Positions 8,143-17,456 of a stretch of 18,594 bases of DNA are shown here, piece after piece; position 1 is the first letter of the stretch, and every line of letters begins with the position of its first letter. The position numbers were made by a program, and so were the translations under genes. The notes below the pieces were generated by a model, which saw nothing but the letters and a program-made list of their open reading frames with translations, searched no databases and was not told where the DNA came from. Source of the DNA: Phlegmacium glaucopus (taxonomy: Eukaryota; Basidiomycota; Agaricomycetes; Agaricales; Cortinariaceae); contig MU130601.1 of the NCBI GenBank assembly GCA_015039465.1, positions 33,402 through 51,995 of the forward strand, written 5' to 3'.

Positions 8143-8625
8143 ATGTCAAAAACGGTCACTCCTATGTCACTATCCATCAGAAAATCGATGTGGAAAGAGG
8201 AAGAAAAAAACCCCAGGTACTTTGCAGGTATTACTATACAACTGCCACTGAAGAAAGTCGAGCAGATGCAAAAGCAGATTGTCGACGGCAAAGAGTGGGG
8301 AATTGAGGTTGAGGTTGAGGTAGTAGAAGAGCGGAAACAACTCTCATATTCACTCCTTCACTACTGGTACCTCAGTGATTTGTCCTCTTCTCTATCATTA
8401 TCTCTAGTTGGGTTTTCATGTTGTATTGGATTGGATCCCAAGACATTCCTTGAAAATTTGCTGCCTTGGAACAACACAATGCTGGATGCTTACAGGGGAA
8501 AATGCCCTTCAAGGCAGCGTCTGAAGGATCTTTGGAGCGTGGCTCCCCAACCTGGGCAGATGGAAAGCGTGATGTATAAATCGTTTGTGGGTTTATATTT
8601 GATAATAGATTGTTTCAATGTATAA
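8143..8625 (+). CDS. unrecognised protein, possible 5' exon(s) of the Glu-rich gene
   Basis: The open frame of 160 codons starts at an ATG (MSKTVTPMSLSIRKSMWKEE) and carries LKKVEQMQKQIVDGKEWGIE and LENLLPWNNTMLDAYRGKCP. I do not recognise the family. A candidate in-frame intron (42 nt, about 8367-8408, GTACCT to CTCTAG) would remove a Ser/Leu-rich stretch that looks non-coding. The 3' end may be spliced near 8569 (GTGATG) to an acceptor near 8641 (CTCTCAG), joining the next frame, but the phases I tried do not join cleanly. Confidence 0.35.
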   Translation: MSKTVTPMSLSIRKSMWKEEEKNPRYFAGITIQLPLKKVEQMQKQIVDGKEWGIEVEVEVVEERKQLSYSLLHYWYLSDLSSSLSLSLVGFSCCIGLDPKTFLENLLPWNNTMLDAYRGKCPSRQRLKDLWSVAPQPGQMESVMYKSFVGLYLIIDCFNV

Positions 8626-8651
8626 CTTATGTCTCTCTCAGGTGAAGGCCC

Positions 8652-9185
8652 TTGACTGTTGACAAGTGGGTCACAAAGGCCGCGTTGACGAAGGCCAAGG
8701 TTCCAAATCCGCAGACTCTCTGCTTTCTAAACACCAACCTGCCAGATACCTCTTGCAACAACCTCAACCCAGATATCTCTACCTACTGGAACGACAACCT
8801 TAAAGCACATACCGACTTCTCACATCAACAGACTCATCAAGAATTCAAAACTGACTGTAGCCGCGATGCATTCCAGCATGTATCAGACAAGGACACGGAT
8901 GAGGAGGGTGAGGAGGAGCAGGAGGGTGAGGAGGAGCAGGAGGGTGAGGAGGAGGAGGAGGAAGAGGAGAAGGAGAAGGAGGAGAAAGAAAAGGAGAAGG
9001 AGAAGGAGAAGGATGAAGAGGATCAGGACCAGATGGACGCAAATGTCGCACTGAACCATGATGCCACAGATGATGCCTTGCTTCAACTATCACCCGACAA
9101 GGAAGATGCTCAGGAAAAAGAGTACCAGGAAGAAGAAAACATCCCATTGGACGAGGCCGACATACCAGCACCCCCGCCTCCCTGA
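8652..9185 (+). CDS. acidic Glu/Lys-rich protein or exon
   Basis: The open frame reads DKWVTKAALTKAKVPNPQTL, then a polar region, then an almost pure Glu/Lys/Gly tract (about 8896-9020) and DEEDQDQMDANVALNHDATD. It ends DEADIPAPPPP with a TGA at 9183-9185. There is no ATG in a start position, so it is likely a 3' exon of the frame upstream. Acidic tracts like this are common in fungal nuclear proteins and give no specific function. Confidence 0.4.
   Translation: MTVDKWVTKAALTKAKVPNPQTLCFLNTNLPDTSCNNLNPDISTYWNDNLKAHTDFSHQQTHQEFKTDCSRDAFQHVSDKDTDEEGEEEQEGEEEQEGEEEEEEEEKEKEEKEKEKEKEKDEEDQDQMDANVALNHDATDDALLQLSPDKEDAQEKEYQEEENIPLDEADIPAPPPP
8896..9020. repeat. GAG/AAG purine tract coding Glu/Lys
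   Basis: About 125 bases are nearly all purine on the plus strand, including two perfect copies of GAGGAGCAGGAGGGTGAG. The Leu-rich and Arg-rich frames on it are shadows. Confidence 0.8.
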
Positions 9186-9502
9186 GTGTTGAGACAAACA
9201 CCGAGTCTGGTATCCACATGCGGGCCAGATTGCTGCCTATGCAGGCATCGGTCTGTCCATGTCTTTTTGAAATCACTTTTTCTCAATGTTGATTCTTGGT
9301 TGATGCGCTCACTTCATTCGCTGGGACCGTTGAGGAGCCGTCATCACTCATCGATTCGATTACATCAAGCACCCATTGCACAACTTCAACTTCTCAGGTA
9401 GGTAAGTTACATTGTGGTGTATCATACATTGTAGAGAAGGCATACATTGTAGTGTACAATTCGGCTTCCCTGGACTCCAGCAAATATTACCTAAATAGGC
9501 AG
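9186..9502. other. spacer with repeated TACATTGTA motifs
   Basis: No gene is supported. From 9408 the word TACATTGT recurs (about 9408, 9427, 9442, 9505, and again at 9811), often followed by a second TGTA, making small imperfect palindromes. A splice-donor-like CAGGTAGGTAAGT lies at 9395-9407. Confidence 0.4.
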
Positions 9503-10110
9503 TATTACATTGTAGCGTATTGTACGGGCGTAGGGAATTCGCTGGGACCCATACTTAAACAATATCGGCTCTCGGGCATGGCTAAGCCAACTCGGGCTGA
9601 GCCATATATCAGCACCGGCATGCCAGTGACTCCAGAGGGGATCGTCCGCCCTCTATGACACAAGCCACCTGGGCAGCTAGTGACCTCAGAAGATCACAGA
9701 TGTCTCCCGGTATCATACTTCAACAATATCGGCTCCCGGGCGTGGCCAAGCCAACTTGGCCTGAGCTGCATCTCGGCACCTGCATGCCGGTGACTCAACA
9801 GGGGAAATATTACATTGTAATATATTGTACGTGTAGGGAATTCGCCAGGATACTTAAACAATATCGGCTCTCAGGCATGGCTAAGCCAACTCGGGCTGAG
9901 CCATATATCAGCACCGGCATGCCAGTGACTCCAGAGGGGATCGTCCACCCTCTATGACACAAGCCACCTGGGCAGCTAGTGACCTCAGAAGATCACAGAT
10001 GTCTCCTGGTATCATACTTCAACAGTATCGGCTCTCGGGCGTGGCTAAGCCAACTCACACTGAGCTGCATATCAGCACCTGCATGCCAGTGACTCAAGAG
10101 AGCATTGTCA
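9503..10110. repeat. tandem repeat, unit about 299 bp, two copies
   Basis: Unit 1 starts at 9503 and unit 2 at 9808. From the AAACAATATCGGCTCTC word (9557 and 9856) to the CTCTATGACACAAGCC word the spacing is constant at 299 bp. Each unit consists of two related halves about 160 bp apart, each with a CAATATCGGCTC...GGCATGGCTAAGCC-like core and a GCATGCCAGTGACTC-like end. A degraded third copy runs to about 10260. The open frames here (9296-9658, 9655-9957, 9954-10328) repeat each other's sequence and are most likely translations of the repeat. Confidence 0.88.
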
Positions 10111-10659
10111 GCCTTCTATTTACACAAGCTACCTGGGCAGCTAGTGACCCAAGCAGATCACAGATGTACAATGTTCTCTCCTGGGATCAGTGTGTAGCAA
10201 CCTCAGGTGGTGGACGATTTCAGCCTTCGGTCTGGGGCACGGCAACCTGGGCTGAGCAATGTTTTCACATCGGCATCGACTTGGGCCATATGGAGAGAAT
10301 TGGCCTTGTACAGGATCAGAGCAGGTAGGACCGCAGTGACCTGAGTCAGTAGTATAATAGGACCACATCAACATGGTCGGTTAGGGCAACTCGGACTATC
10401 TCATTTATTGGTATCGGCATTGCGGAAGAGAGCATAGGCACTGTATCAATCACACGGGACATTGAGCCAATCAAATGTTGGCATCAGCATATAGAGGGCA
10501 GCATTAGCCCTATATTGGTCCGCTTGGTGGGGTGAGAATTATGTATCTAGGTATTCCCAATGGGTAGAGTTGTCGGCATGGATATCGGCATCATGGCTGA
10601 TACTGCCAATTTTTCATGTGGCTCTAAGACGATAGAGATGTAACAGTAACAATCGGTAT
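10111..10659. other. degenerate repeats and intergenic sequence
   Basis: A diverged copy of the CACCTGGGCAGCTAGTGACC and CAGATCACAGATGT words appears at 10129-10167, then isolated GGCATCGGCAT-like words. No coding frame is supported. Confidence 0.4.
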
Positions 10660-11484
10660 CTACGCACTACCGCCACTCCTATCCTGATCTGCAAGCTTAG
10701 CTGCCATTTCATTAAACATCTTCACCGCCCCGTCAGTTTGCAACTTCAAATTACAGAAGGCCTTGGATGCATCCTTCTCGGCTTTGAGCTTCTCCAACTC
10801 GGACATGTACAGCCAATGACTGGCATCCTTATAAGAGATGCCAAGCCTCTCCTGCAACGACTTGATTTCGGCATGAAGGCCAAGGCATTCCCTGTCTGTC
10901 AAGGGCTAAAAGGTCTGTAAGTAATAGGGTTTGGCGGCCAAGATGGACACACTTACAGGGTCATGTGGTGACATGACTTTATCCTCCCCCATTGAAAAAG
11001 GGAATATCCTGTGTATTGCCAGACTTGAAATGATTGTTAGCTCTAGCACTATGTTCATCCAGACCCTCACCGCCATTAATTGGGCCAGTATCGGCAACGC
11101 TCATTGGCAATGCTCATTGGCATCAGTCATTGGCATATACCAACACCTCTGCCTATTCAGTGTCATGGACGTGACCTTCATGAGAAAAGTCCACTAGTTC
11201 CAAATGCTGGCTAGCTGCATCGGCATACAGTGAGGGGATGAAATGCCAATCGGCCACTATCGGCCGCAGGCTGAATATTAGATTAGACAACCACTTACCC
11301 CCCCTGGTGCATTTTCAACATTGAGCTCCACCTTCTTCTGATATGCCTCAAAGGCCTGATGTGTTGCCAGGATCATGAACTCGGGCACAATGTACCATTG
11401 GCCGACGTTGCCGATTACTATGGCATAACCTTCAGGAACAACAATGTTTTCCGATGTGTTCTGGGGATTTGATTTCTCTTTCAT
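10660..11484 (-). CDS. gene A: three-exon unnamed fungal protein with C-terminal coiled coil
   Basis: The model starts at ATG 11484-11482. Exon 1 is 11484-11299 (62 codons, MKEKSNPQNTSENIVVPEGY). Intron 11298-11149 (GTAAGT...CAG) follows, then exon 2, 11148-10957 (64 codons, with LAQLMAVRVWMNIVLELTII). Intron 10956-10906 (GTAAGT...TTTTAG) precedes exon 3, 10905-10660 (LTDRECLGLHAEIKSLQERL, Lys/Glu-rich coiled coil, ending SGGSA). All junctions are phase 0. Exon 2 holds one in-frame TGA (11103-11101) after EHCQ, so the copy may be dead or the acceptor may lie elsewhere. I recognise exons 2-3 as a sequence repeated in basidiomycete genomes, but no function is known to me. Transcription diverges from gene B across 211 bp. 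Confidence 0.55.
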
Positions 11485-11695
11485 AGTAGACAGCAGTGTA
11501 CGCGTGATATCAGAGTTCGGGATAAGAAAGAGAAGTTGATAACAGAGATATAGGTTATCGTGGAAGATCACATATTTGGTAACATTTGGTCAGTCACGTG
11601 ACATTGTTTAAAGCAAACGAAAAATTTCACCAAAGTCCTCCTTCTCCACTGCCTGTCCCATTCCTCATATATCTACTGACTACTAACTACACACC
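11485..11695. promoter_or_regulatory. divergent promoter region between genes A and B
   Basis: A 211-bp gap separates the two start codons. The gene B side is pyrimidine-rich just before its ATG (CTTCTCCACTGCCTGTCCC, then CATATATCTACTGACTACTAA). No clear TATA box was found. Confidence 0.4.
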
Positions 11696-14167
11696 ATGTC
11701 CACCGTTACCGCATCCGACATTTCCCAAAGGATTTCCACCCTGGACCGCGCCATCCGAGAGGCCTTGCAATCGGGCAACATTGCCGAAGTCATGAAGCAA
11801 AACAAGGCAGAACTGGTGAGTACTGGTATGACTTTGTTGGAAAGTAGAACTGACATATGCATTAAATGAATAGGGATGGTTATTCAAAACTTGCAGGTCT
11901 CTTTCTAACCTGCCTGATGCCGTTGCACAAGCATACTCGGCCAGAGTATTCCTCTGGCCGTTCTGTCTCACCTGGACTAAGGCCGATGACCATTTTATTG
12001 CGGAGCAGGTGCAAGCAATGCAAGCCTTCGATCACCTTTCCCAAAGCCTACAACCATCACACATGGTGACCGAGAAACGGCCAGTGGCCTCAGCATCCGG
12101 CCTCCCCATTCAACAAACCCCAGCATTGGCCCCGTCCGCCCTCCCTGTCCCACAGAGGCAGCCAAAGGCTTCGTCCTCAGCCCTCCCTGCCCAACCAGTG
12201 CCAGCGAAGGCATCCTCCTTGGCCCTCCCTGTCCAACCAACGGCATCCTCCTCGGCTCTCCCCCTCCAACAAGCCCTGGCAAAGGTATCCACCTTGGCCC
12301 CGCGACGTCTTCCTGAATCGGCCCAGGTTATTCAGGTCAAACGAGTTCCGGCACCGCGTGAAGTACAAAGTGAAGAGGAGGTAATTGAGGAGGAGGAAAA
12401 TGAAGAGGAATTGAAGCAAACAGCCGAGCGTAAGCCGTGGTCCAAGCCATTGAGAGGAGACGAAGAGATGGATCCCCCATGCCTACGTTGCATCGGCAAG
12501 GGCATTACCTGCTGGATGCAGGTCCGGCCGACAAAGGCCTGCTATGACTGTGGCCGACAGAAGCTAGGGTGTACTCGGCAAGGTGTGGACCGTTCGGCAG
12601 GCTCAACACAACCAAAGAAGTCCCAGGCCTCGGCAAAGGCCACTGCTCTACCCACACAGCCGACACAAAAGGCCAAGGGCAAGAAGGTGCACAGAAAGTC
12701 GGATGTCCCTGACTCAACAAGTGAAGTTGAGGTTGTCAAGTCAAGGCCAAAGGCAAAGTCAAGGCTGCAGCCATCATCACCATTGGCCATGCCAACAACT
12801 TCGGCAAGAGGCATCCGTCGGCCTCGTGAGTCATCATCTCCGATTCCCCAATTCTCGGCAATTGAAAAGGGAAAAGGCAAAGGTCAGTTTCAAGTTCATG
12901 ATAGAGTAAGCGTAAGATTGATTTAATGTTTCAAAGCTGGAGCCGAGGATGAGTTTCAGGATAGCTTGACTGATCGCATGGGATATCTGGAGGAGATCAT
13001 GGATGGTATCAAAGGGGACGTGAGTGGACTGCTTGTCGGAGATGTCACCCTACAAAGCCAAGTCAGGGATCTTGAGCTGGAGGTTCGCCGAGTGCCTCGC
13101 TTCGAGAAGATGGTTGGTCAGATGGAGAAGAGGACCGCAAGCATGGAGGATAGGATGGAGAGGATGGAAGAGACAATTGAGGAGAGGATGGACAGGATGG
13201 AGGAGAGGTTAGTGGAGATATTGCAGACGATGGAGGAGAGGATGAAGAGGATGGAGGAGAGGATAGAGTGGATGGAGGGAGGAGATGGCGGGAGCCATCA
13301 ACACTCAACAAATGCCGAACATTGTATTGGCATCGGCACCAATGACTGCGGTTGAAGCGCCCGAGCCGAACCTCGACATGCCGACGGTCATATCGGTATT
13401 CGGACCAACCGACGGCACCCATGTGCTCGGCTTCAGTCCCAACCCTGGCATCCTCGCCGGCCGTCACCTCTTCGGCATCAGCATCGGCCCTCCTAGAGCA
13501 TGGGTCGACCTGTGCAGCATTGGCATCGGCCCTCACAGAGGATGAGCCTACTGATTCAACCCCAGCCTTGGACTCGGCTACTCACACACCCTCAGTCACC
13601 CAGGGCTCTTCCTCCAATCCAACCTGTCATCCCGGACTAAATTTAATCCCGCCTACACCTCAGACATCTCAAGAGGAGGCCCAATATGCTACGACCTCCT
13701 TAGTCGTATCCAGCTTTGGCCCACAAAATATGCCGATGCCGATGCCGATGCCAGTGACATCAGCCATCCCCTCAGCCATCCCGTCTCGTCCCTCCTCACC
13801 TGTTTCCACACATGCGATTACCCCCCCTGCTTCCTCCATGATAGATATGATGACGCCAATTGGTGTGATGTCGCCTGGTCCATCTCTTGCTCACTCGGGC
13901 ACACCAATGCTGATGGACAAGACATCGGCCACACCTTCAGCATCACTCTCCCCTTCACGCCCATCACCTGGTCTCTTAACCATCCCAACATCAGCGAGGA
14001 CATCCCGAGAAGTGTCTCCTGTTTCACCTGGTGGACTGAGACGCTCACCTCACCTCATGAGCCCCACCCCTGGCCAGCCCAGTCTCAGCCTGAACACCAA
14101 GAAGCGAAACACTGATGCTGATTCTGGGGATGAGGGACACCTGCCGAAGCGTGCTCGTCAAGTCTGA
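11696..14167 (+). CDS. gene B: Zn2Cys6-like cluster and coiled-coil protein
   Basis: Exon 1 is 11696-11815 (MSTVTASDISQRISTLDRAI, 40 codons). Intron 11816-11873 (GTGAGT...AATAG) precedes exon 2, 11874-12882, and intron 12883-12936 (GTCAGT...AAAG) precedes exon 3 from 12937. Exon 2 holds Ala/Pro-rich repeats (SALPxQP), a Glu-rich patch, and a cysteine cluster at 12480-12572 with spacing C-x2-C-x6-C-x9-C-x2-C-x6-C, matching the fungal Zn(II)2Cys6 pattern. Exon 3 encodes a Met/Glu/Arg-rich coiled coil (RMEETIEERMDRMEERL). The frame then changes between 13280 and 13440, through an intron (for example GTATTG 13324 to TTCAG 13436) or frameshifts. A Pro/Ser/Thr-rich tail follows to TGA 14165-14167, with a basic HLPKRARQV end. 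The cluster suggests zinc and perhaps DNA binding. It is internal, not N-terminal as in typical activators. Confidence 0.7.
12480..12572 (+). other. Zn2Cys6-like cysteine cluster within gene B
   Basis: The residues are CLRCIGKGITCWMQ...CYDCGRQKLGC. The six cysteines and their spacing fit the binuclear zinc cluster. The first loop has fewer basic residues (CLRCIGKGITC) than DNA-binding Gal4-type domains usually carry, so it may bind protein instead of DNA. Confidence 0.65.
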
Positions 14168-14720
14168 AGGTTTCTTTTTTTGTTATTTGCTTGTTCTTCT
14201 TATGTAGATACACCAGATTTGAATGTGGCATTAATGATTAATGTATTATACATATCCACATCAATTTAATTATTTTTTGTTCCGTTTCCATCCCACAACA
14301 CCTGTGGACTTGGCCTCTGCAGCCACTAATTTATCAGCTGTTAGTCAGCTTTTTTTGCATTAGTTCCCTTTGTGTTTGTTGCCGAGTCTTTCTCATGCTC
14401 AACGAAAGCTGTGATGTGTCTACTTCCAGTACTGATGCCGCCGGCCCACCCAAGGTGAATGCCGATGCCGGTGTTGCTAATAAGTTTACTGAGCCTGCTG
14501 ATTTCTCTGCAATGATTGAGGGTGATGAGGCCAGGCCGATGGGGATCCCAGTGTCACTGAAGCCGGCGGGACTACTAATGATGTTGGTGTGTTGGCCGAT
14601 GCAAGGGCGGTATCGCGCACCAATACTGATTGGTAGCGTGAGAAGAAAGCTTAAAAGTCGCCATCATGAAAATAAGCGGACTTCAAATTCACTTACGGAC
14701 TGAAAGGTGTGACATAGTGA
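14168..14720. other. 3' flank of gene B and weak ORF
   Basis: AT-rich sequence (TTTCTTTTTTTGTTATTTGC) after the gene B stop suits a 3' UTR. An open plus frame at 14395-14703 (MLNESCDVSTSSTDAAGPPK) has no recognised family and contains GCCGATGCCG words. I consider it doubtful. Confidence 0.35.
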
Positions 14721-14920
14721 CAAGGGCAATGTGGCAATGAGAGGGGCGATATGGCGACTAGAGGGGCAACATGGCGACTAGAGGGGCAACATGGCGACTA
14801 GAGGGGCGACATGGCGACTAGAGGGGCGACGTAGCGATGAGAGGGGCGATGTAGCGATGAGAGGGGCGACGTAGCGATGAGAGGGGCGACGTAGCGATGA
14901 GAGGGGCGACATGGCGACAA
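14721..14920. repeat. 20-bp minisatellite, ten units
   Basis: Ten contiguous units with no indels: GAGGGGCGACATGGCGACTA and its variants, for example GAGGGGCGACGTAGCGATGA. The first and last units are the most diverged. Because 20 is not a multiple of 3, the minus-strand frame of gene C cycles through all three phases and repeats every 60 bp (20 residues). Units ending CGACTA supply the TAG stop, while those ending CGATGA leave the frame open. Confidence 0.95.
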
Positions 14921-16685
14921 AAGGGCAATTCCAGTTGGTAGAGCATAGCCATGTTCATCACCGTCGTTCGGGCCATTAATTGGCACTGGCATCGGAACAC
15001 CTGCACTATGAAGCCGGCCCATGACTGCCTCATCAACAAACGTGTAGGCTAGTTCATTTTCACTCCTGGAGAAGCCAGCAGTGTCCGCTTCGAATGATAT
15101 CATCTGAATATGGTCAGTGTCATCCAGGGTTTGCACTGGAGTAATGTTTGATTGATTTGGAGCCTTTCCCTTCTTGCGTGTGCGTTTCTTCTGTCTTGTA
15201 GAAGGCCAGGGGGCATCGGCATCGGCCTCGACATCAGCATCATGGCCCGTGTCAGCATATGCGGCTCTCACAATTTCCCCGCCTTTGTCAATGGCCTTGA
15301 AGCGAAAGGCGGCCTCAGGACCATGGTGTCTCTGGCGCTCTGCTGCATGAAGAAAAAACTTCTGAAGGATTTCCTTTCGCATATTCCGGGGGTTCTTGAG
15401 GCAAAGGCCGACAGGCACATATTCGGCACTGATGAACGCCGACCGATTGGCTGAGACTGCTTGGAATGGTACATGGGCTGTGCGGCCACCAGTCGTGAGT
15501 TCTAAATACACACCAAACTCAGTGATATTCGGCATATTCAACCAACTTTGGTCCATACTGTAGTGTTGCCCGACATACAATGCAAACAATTCCTCCAAAT
15601 CTTGTTTATTGTATTCGTCTACTGGCCATGGTATCGGTAGGACTGGAAAGCCATCATTCGATTTTGACAGTATGATTTTCCGAGATGCTTCTCTAGAGGT
15701 ACCAGGTGGAGGGGGAATGGCTGGGTTGGTGATGGTTTGGAGGGTCTTTACATATTCCATCAGAAGTCGCTTCATTTGTGTGACCTCTGTTTTATATGTA
15801 CCAATGAATGATCTTGCTGAGACTGACATCATTTTCACAATATGATCATGACTGGAACTTGGACTCAGTATCGGGCGGTAGGCATCGGCCTCGGAATGTC
15901 ACTCACGCATCCACAACAGTCTTTCCATCTTGACCTGTATAGGCCAAAAATGTGATTGATACTGACCCTAATTCCAGCCATTGCTCTTTAGCAGCTTCTT
16001 CAACTCTTTTGGCCATGTATTTATCTCCTCATCTAGGGATGTTAATGAGTCATGGCAATCAACATCGGCATCGGCATCAACCTAACCTCTCGGCCCTGAC
16101 TTACTTTCTCTTCGTATCCTCTGGATAACCATCCTTAGACACTCTCTCCACCTCAGCATCTAATAATTCTAACTCCCCAGGAGTCATTCATTCTAAAATC
16201 CTGGCTATCGCTGGGAGTCTTGCCCCGAACCACCCAGGTGTAGTCGTATTTGGGTTTTCAATGCCTAAAATAATTGTAATCTCTTTAAAAATGTCAGCCC
16301 CTCGTGTTTTCCATATCAACTCTGATCGTTTAATTTTATTGGTGGGCATCTTTCTGGCCAACATATGCCGAGGTCGCCAGTTATTGCTGAGCCACGCTGA
16401 AAGGTCCTGTCTCGGCATCGGGGATTTAGCTCGGCAATATCCCTGCATTGATAACTTTTACCTTGACGCGGAGACGACTCTCCTCTTCATCTTGGGTGTA
16501 TTCCCAGTACCCTCCCAGTAATTGAAAATATCTGGAAGAATTTTTGTTCGCAAGATATGCAAATGACCAGGTTTTGTAGTCTGGGTCCGAAAGGTTTCTT
16601 TGTGTAATTCCATGACCTTACGTTCCTCTGCAGTATATTTACAATCTCTACGATGCCGTCGATTATTGACTGCTTGAGCCATCAT
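14798..16685 (-). CDS. gene C: four-exon unnamed fungal protein
   Basis: The start is ATG 16685-16683 (MMAQAVNNRRHRRDCKYTAE). Exons by eye: 16685-16462, 16410-16105, 16032-15907 and 15863-14798. The introns start GTAAAA, GTAAGT and GTGAGT. Recognisable strings are KPGHLHILRTKILPDIFNYW, TPGELELLDAEVERVSKDGY, EQWLELGSVSITFLAYTG, and LEELFALYVGQHYSMDQSWL. A basic RQKKRTRKKGKAP looks like a nuclear signal. I recognise this as a protein repeated in basidiomycete genomes, without a known function. In-frame TGA codons at 16190-16188 and, if the acceptor is right, 16031-16029 suggest decay. The C-terminus runs into the 20-bp minisatellite and stops at 14798-14800. The gene is divergent from the KDZ-type gene. 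Confidence 0.6.
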
Positions 16686-17020
16686 GAACAAGGAGGAACG
16701 GTGAGAGAGTCAGGATAAGAGATGTGGGTGGTATTCTACGATGGGAACAAGATAAGAAAAACATGCGGACCCATAAAAATACAACATGAGGCAGATATAA
16801 AAAGGATACTACCTACAAATGATATCTCCATAATACTGCCCGGTCATGATATCTCCATAATACTGCCCGGTCATACAACATCTCTGAGGAGTTGTTGCTG
16901 TCCCGGTGACTAACAAAAGCATACCACATGATGATGCCGATGCCGATGCCGACGCCTTAGATCACTCGAGTAGAGATTATATGCCGGCGATTATTGTATC
17001 ACCAGTTGTGCAACACGATT
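16661..17020. repeat. tandem duplication copy 1 (promoter of gene C)
   Basis: The stretch is closely similar to 17041-17386, offset 377 bp at the left end (TTGAGCCATCATGAACAAGG at 16674 and 17051). It covers the first codons of gene C, its upstream region and a GCCGAT array. It contains its own 27-bp tandem duplication at 16820-16873 (TGATATCTCCATAATACTGC plus seven bases), present once in copy 2. Confidence 0.9.
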
Positions 17021-17456
17021 GAACTTTAAATGCCGTGCGTGATTGACTACTTGAGCCATCATGAACAAGGAGGAACGGTGAGAGAGTCAGGATAAGAGAT
17101 GTGGGTGGTATTCTACGATGGGAACAAGATAAGAAAAACATGTGGACCCATAAAAATACAACATGAGGCAGATATAAAAAGATACCGACTAAAAATGATA
17201 TCTCCATAATACTGCCCGGGCATAAAACATCTCTGAGGAGTTATTGCTGTCCCGGTGAATAAAAGCACACGTTGATCTTGATGCCGATGCCGATGCCGAT
17301 GTCTTAGATCACCACGATTGGAGATTATCTGTCGGCTATTACAGACCACATTGTATCACCAGTTCACCAGTTCTGCGACACATGATCTTATGAGGAAAAC
17401 AATATACCAATGTCATATTTTATGTCATGTTACATTCCTCACCCCGGACGCTTGCC
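16686..17456. promoter_or_regulatory. divergent intergenic region between gene C and the KDZ-type gene
   Basis: The 771 bp between the two start codons are mostly filled by the tandem duplication. TATA-like GCAGATATAAAAAGGATAC (16791) and GCAGATATAAAAAGATAC (17169) are conserved in both copies, on the plus strand and pointing toward the KDZ-type gene. They are plausible core promoter elements, but this is untested. Confidence 0.4.
17041..17386. repeat. tandem duplication copy 2 with orphan start of gene C
   Basis: Copy 2 includes a minus-strand MMAQVVNHARHLKFNRV beginning, like the MMAQAVNNRRH start of gene C, which then diverges. This is a promoter plus start codon with no gene body. It ends shortly before the KDZ-type start codon. 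Confidence 0.88.

Noticed and set aside
8845..9276. Pro-rich minus-strand ORF
   Set aside because: It is the antisense shadow of the Glu/Lys tract.
9296..10328. Three consecutive ORFs as a repeat-protein gene
   Set aside because: They share repeated DNA, shift register between repeats, and lack a recognised domain. Tandem repetition alone explains the open frames.
14721..14920. CRISPR-like array
   Set aside because: The units are directly adjacent with no spacers, 20 bp long, in a fungal context. It is a minisatellite.
1661..16190. Nuclear reassignment of TGA to an amino acid
   Set aside because: Gene B appears to end at a TGA and other frames end normally at TGA. CGA decay in dead copies explains the pattern more simply.
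16458..16521. 19-nt intron in gene C (GTAAAA to the first CAG)
   Set aside because: It is too short for splicing. The 51-nt alternative with a CTAAAT branch candidate keeps the frame.
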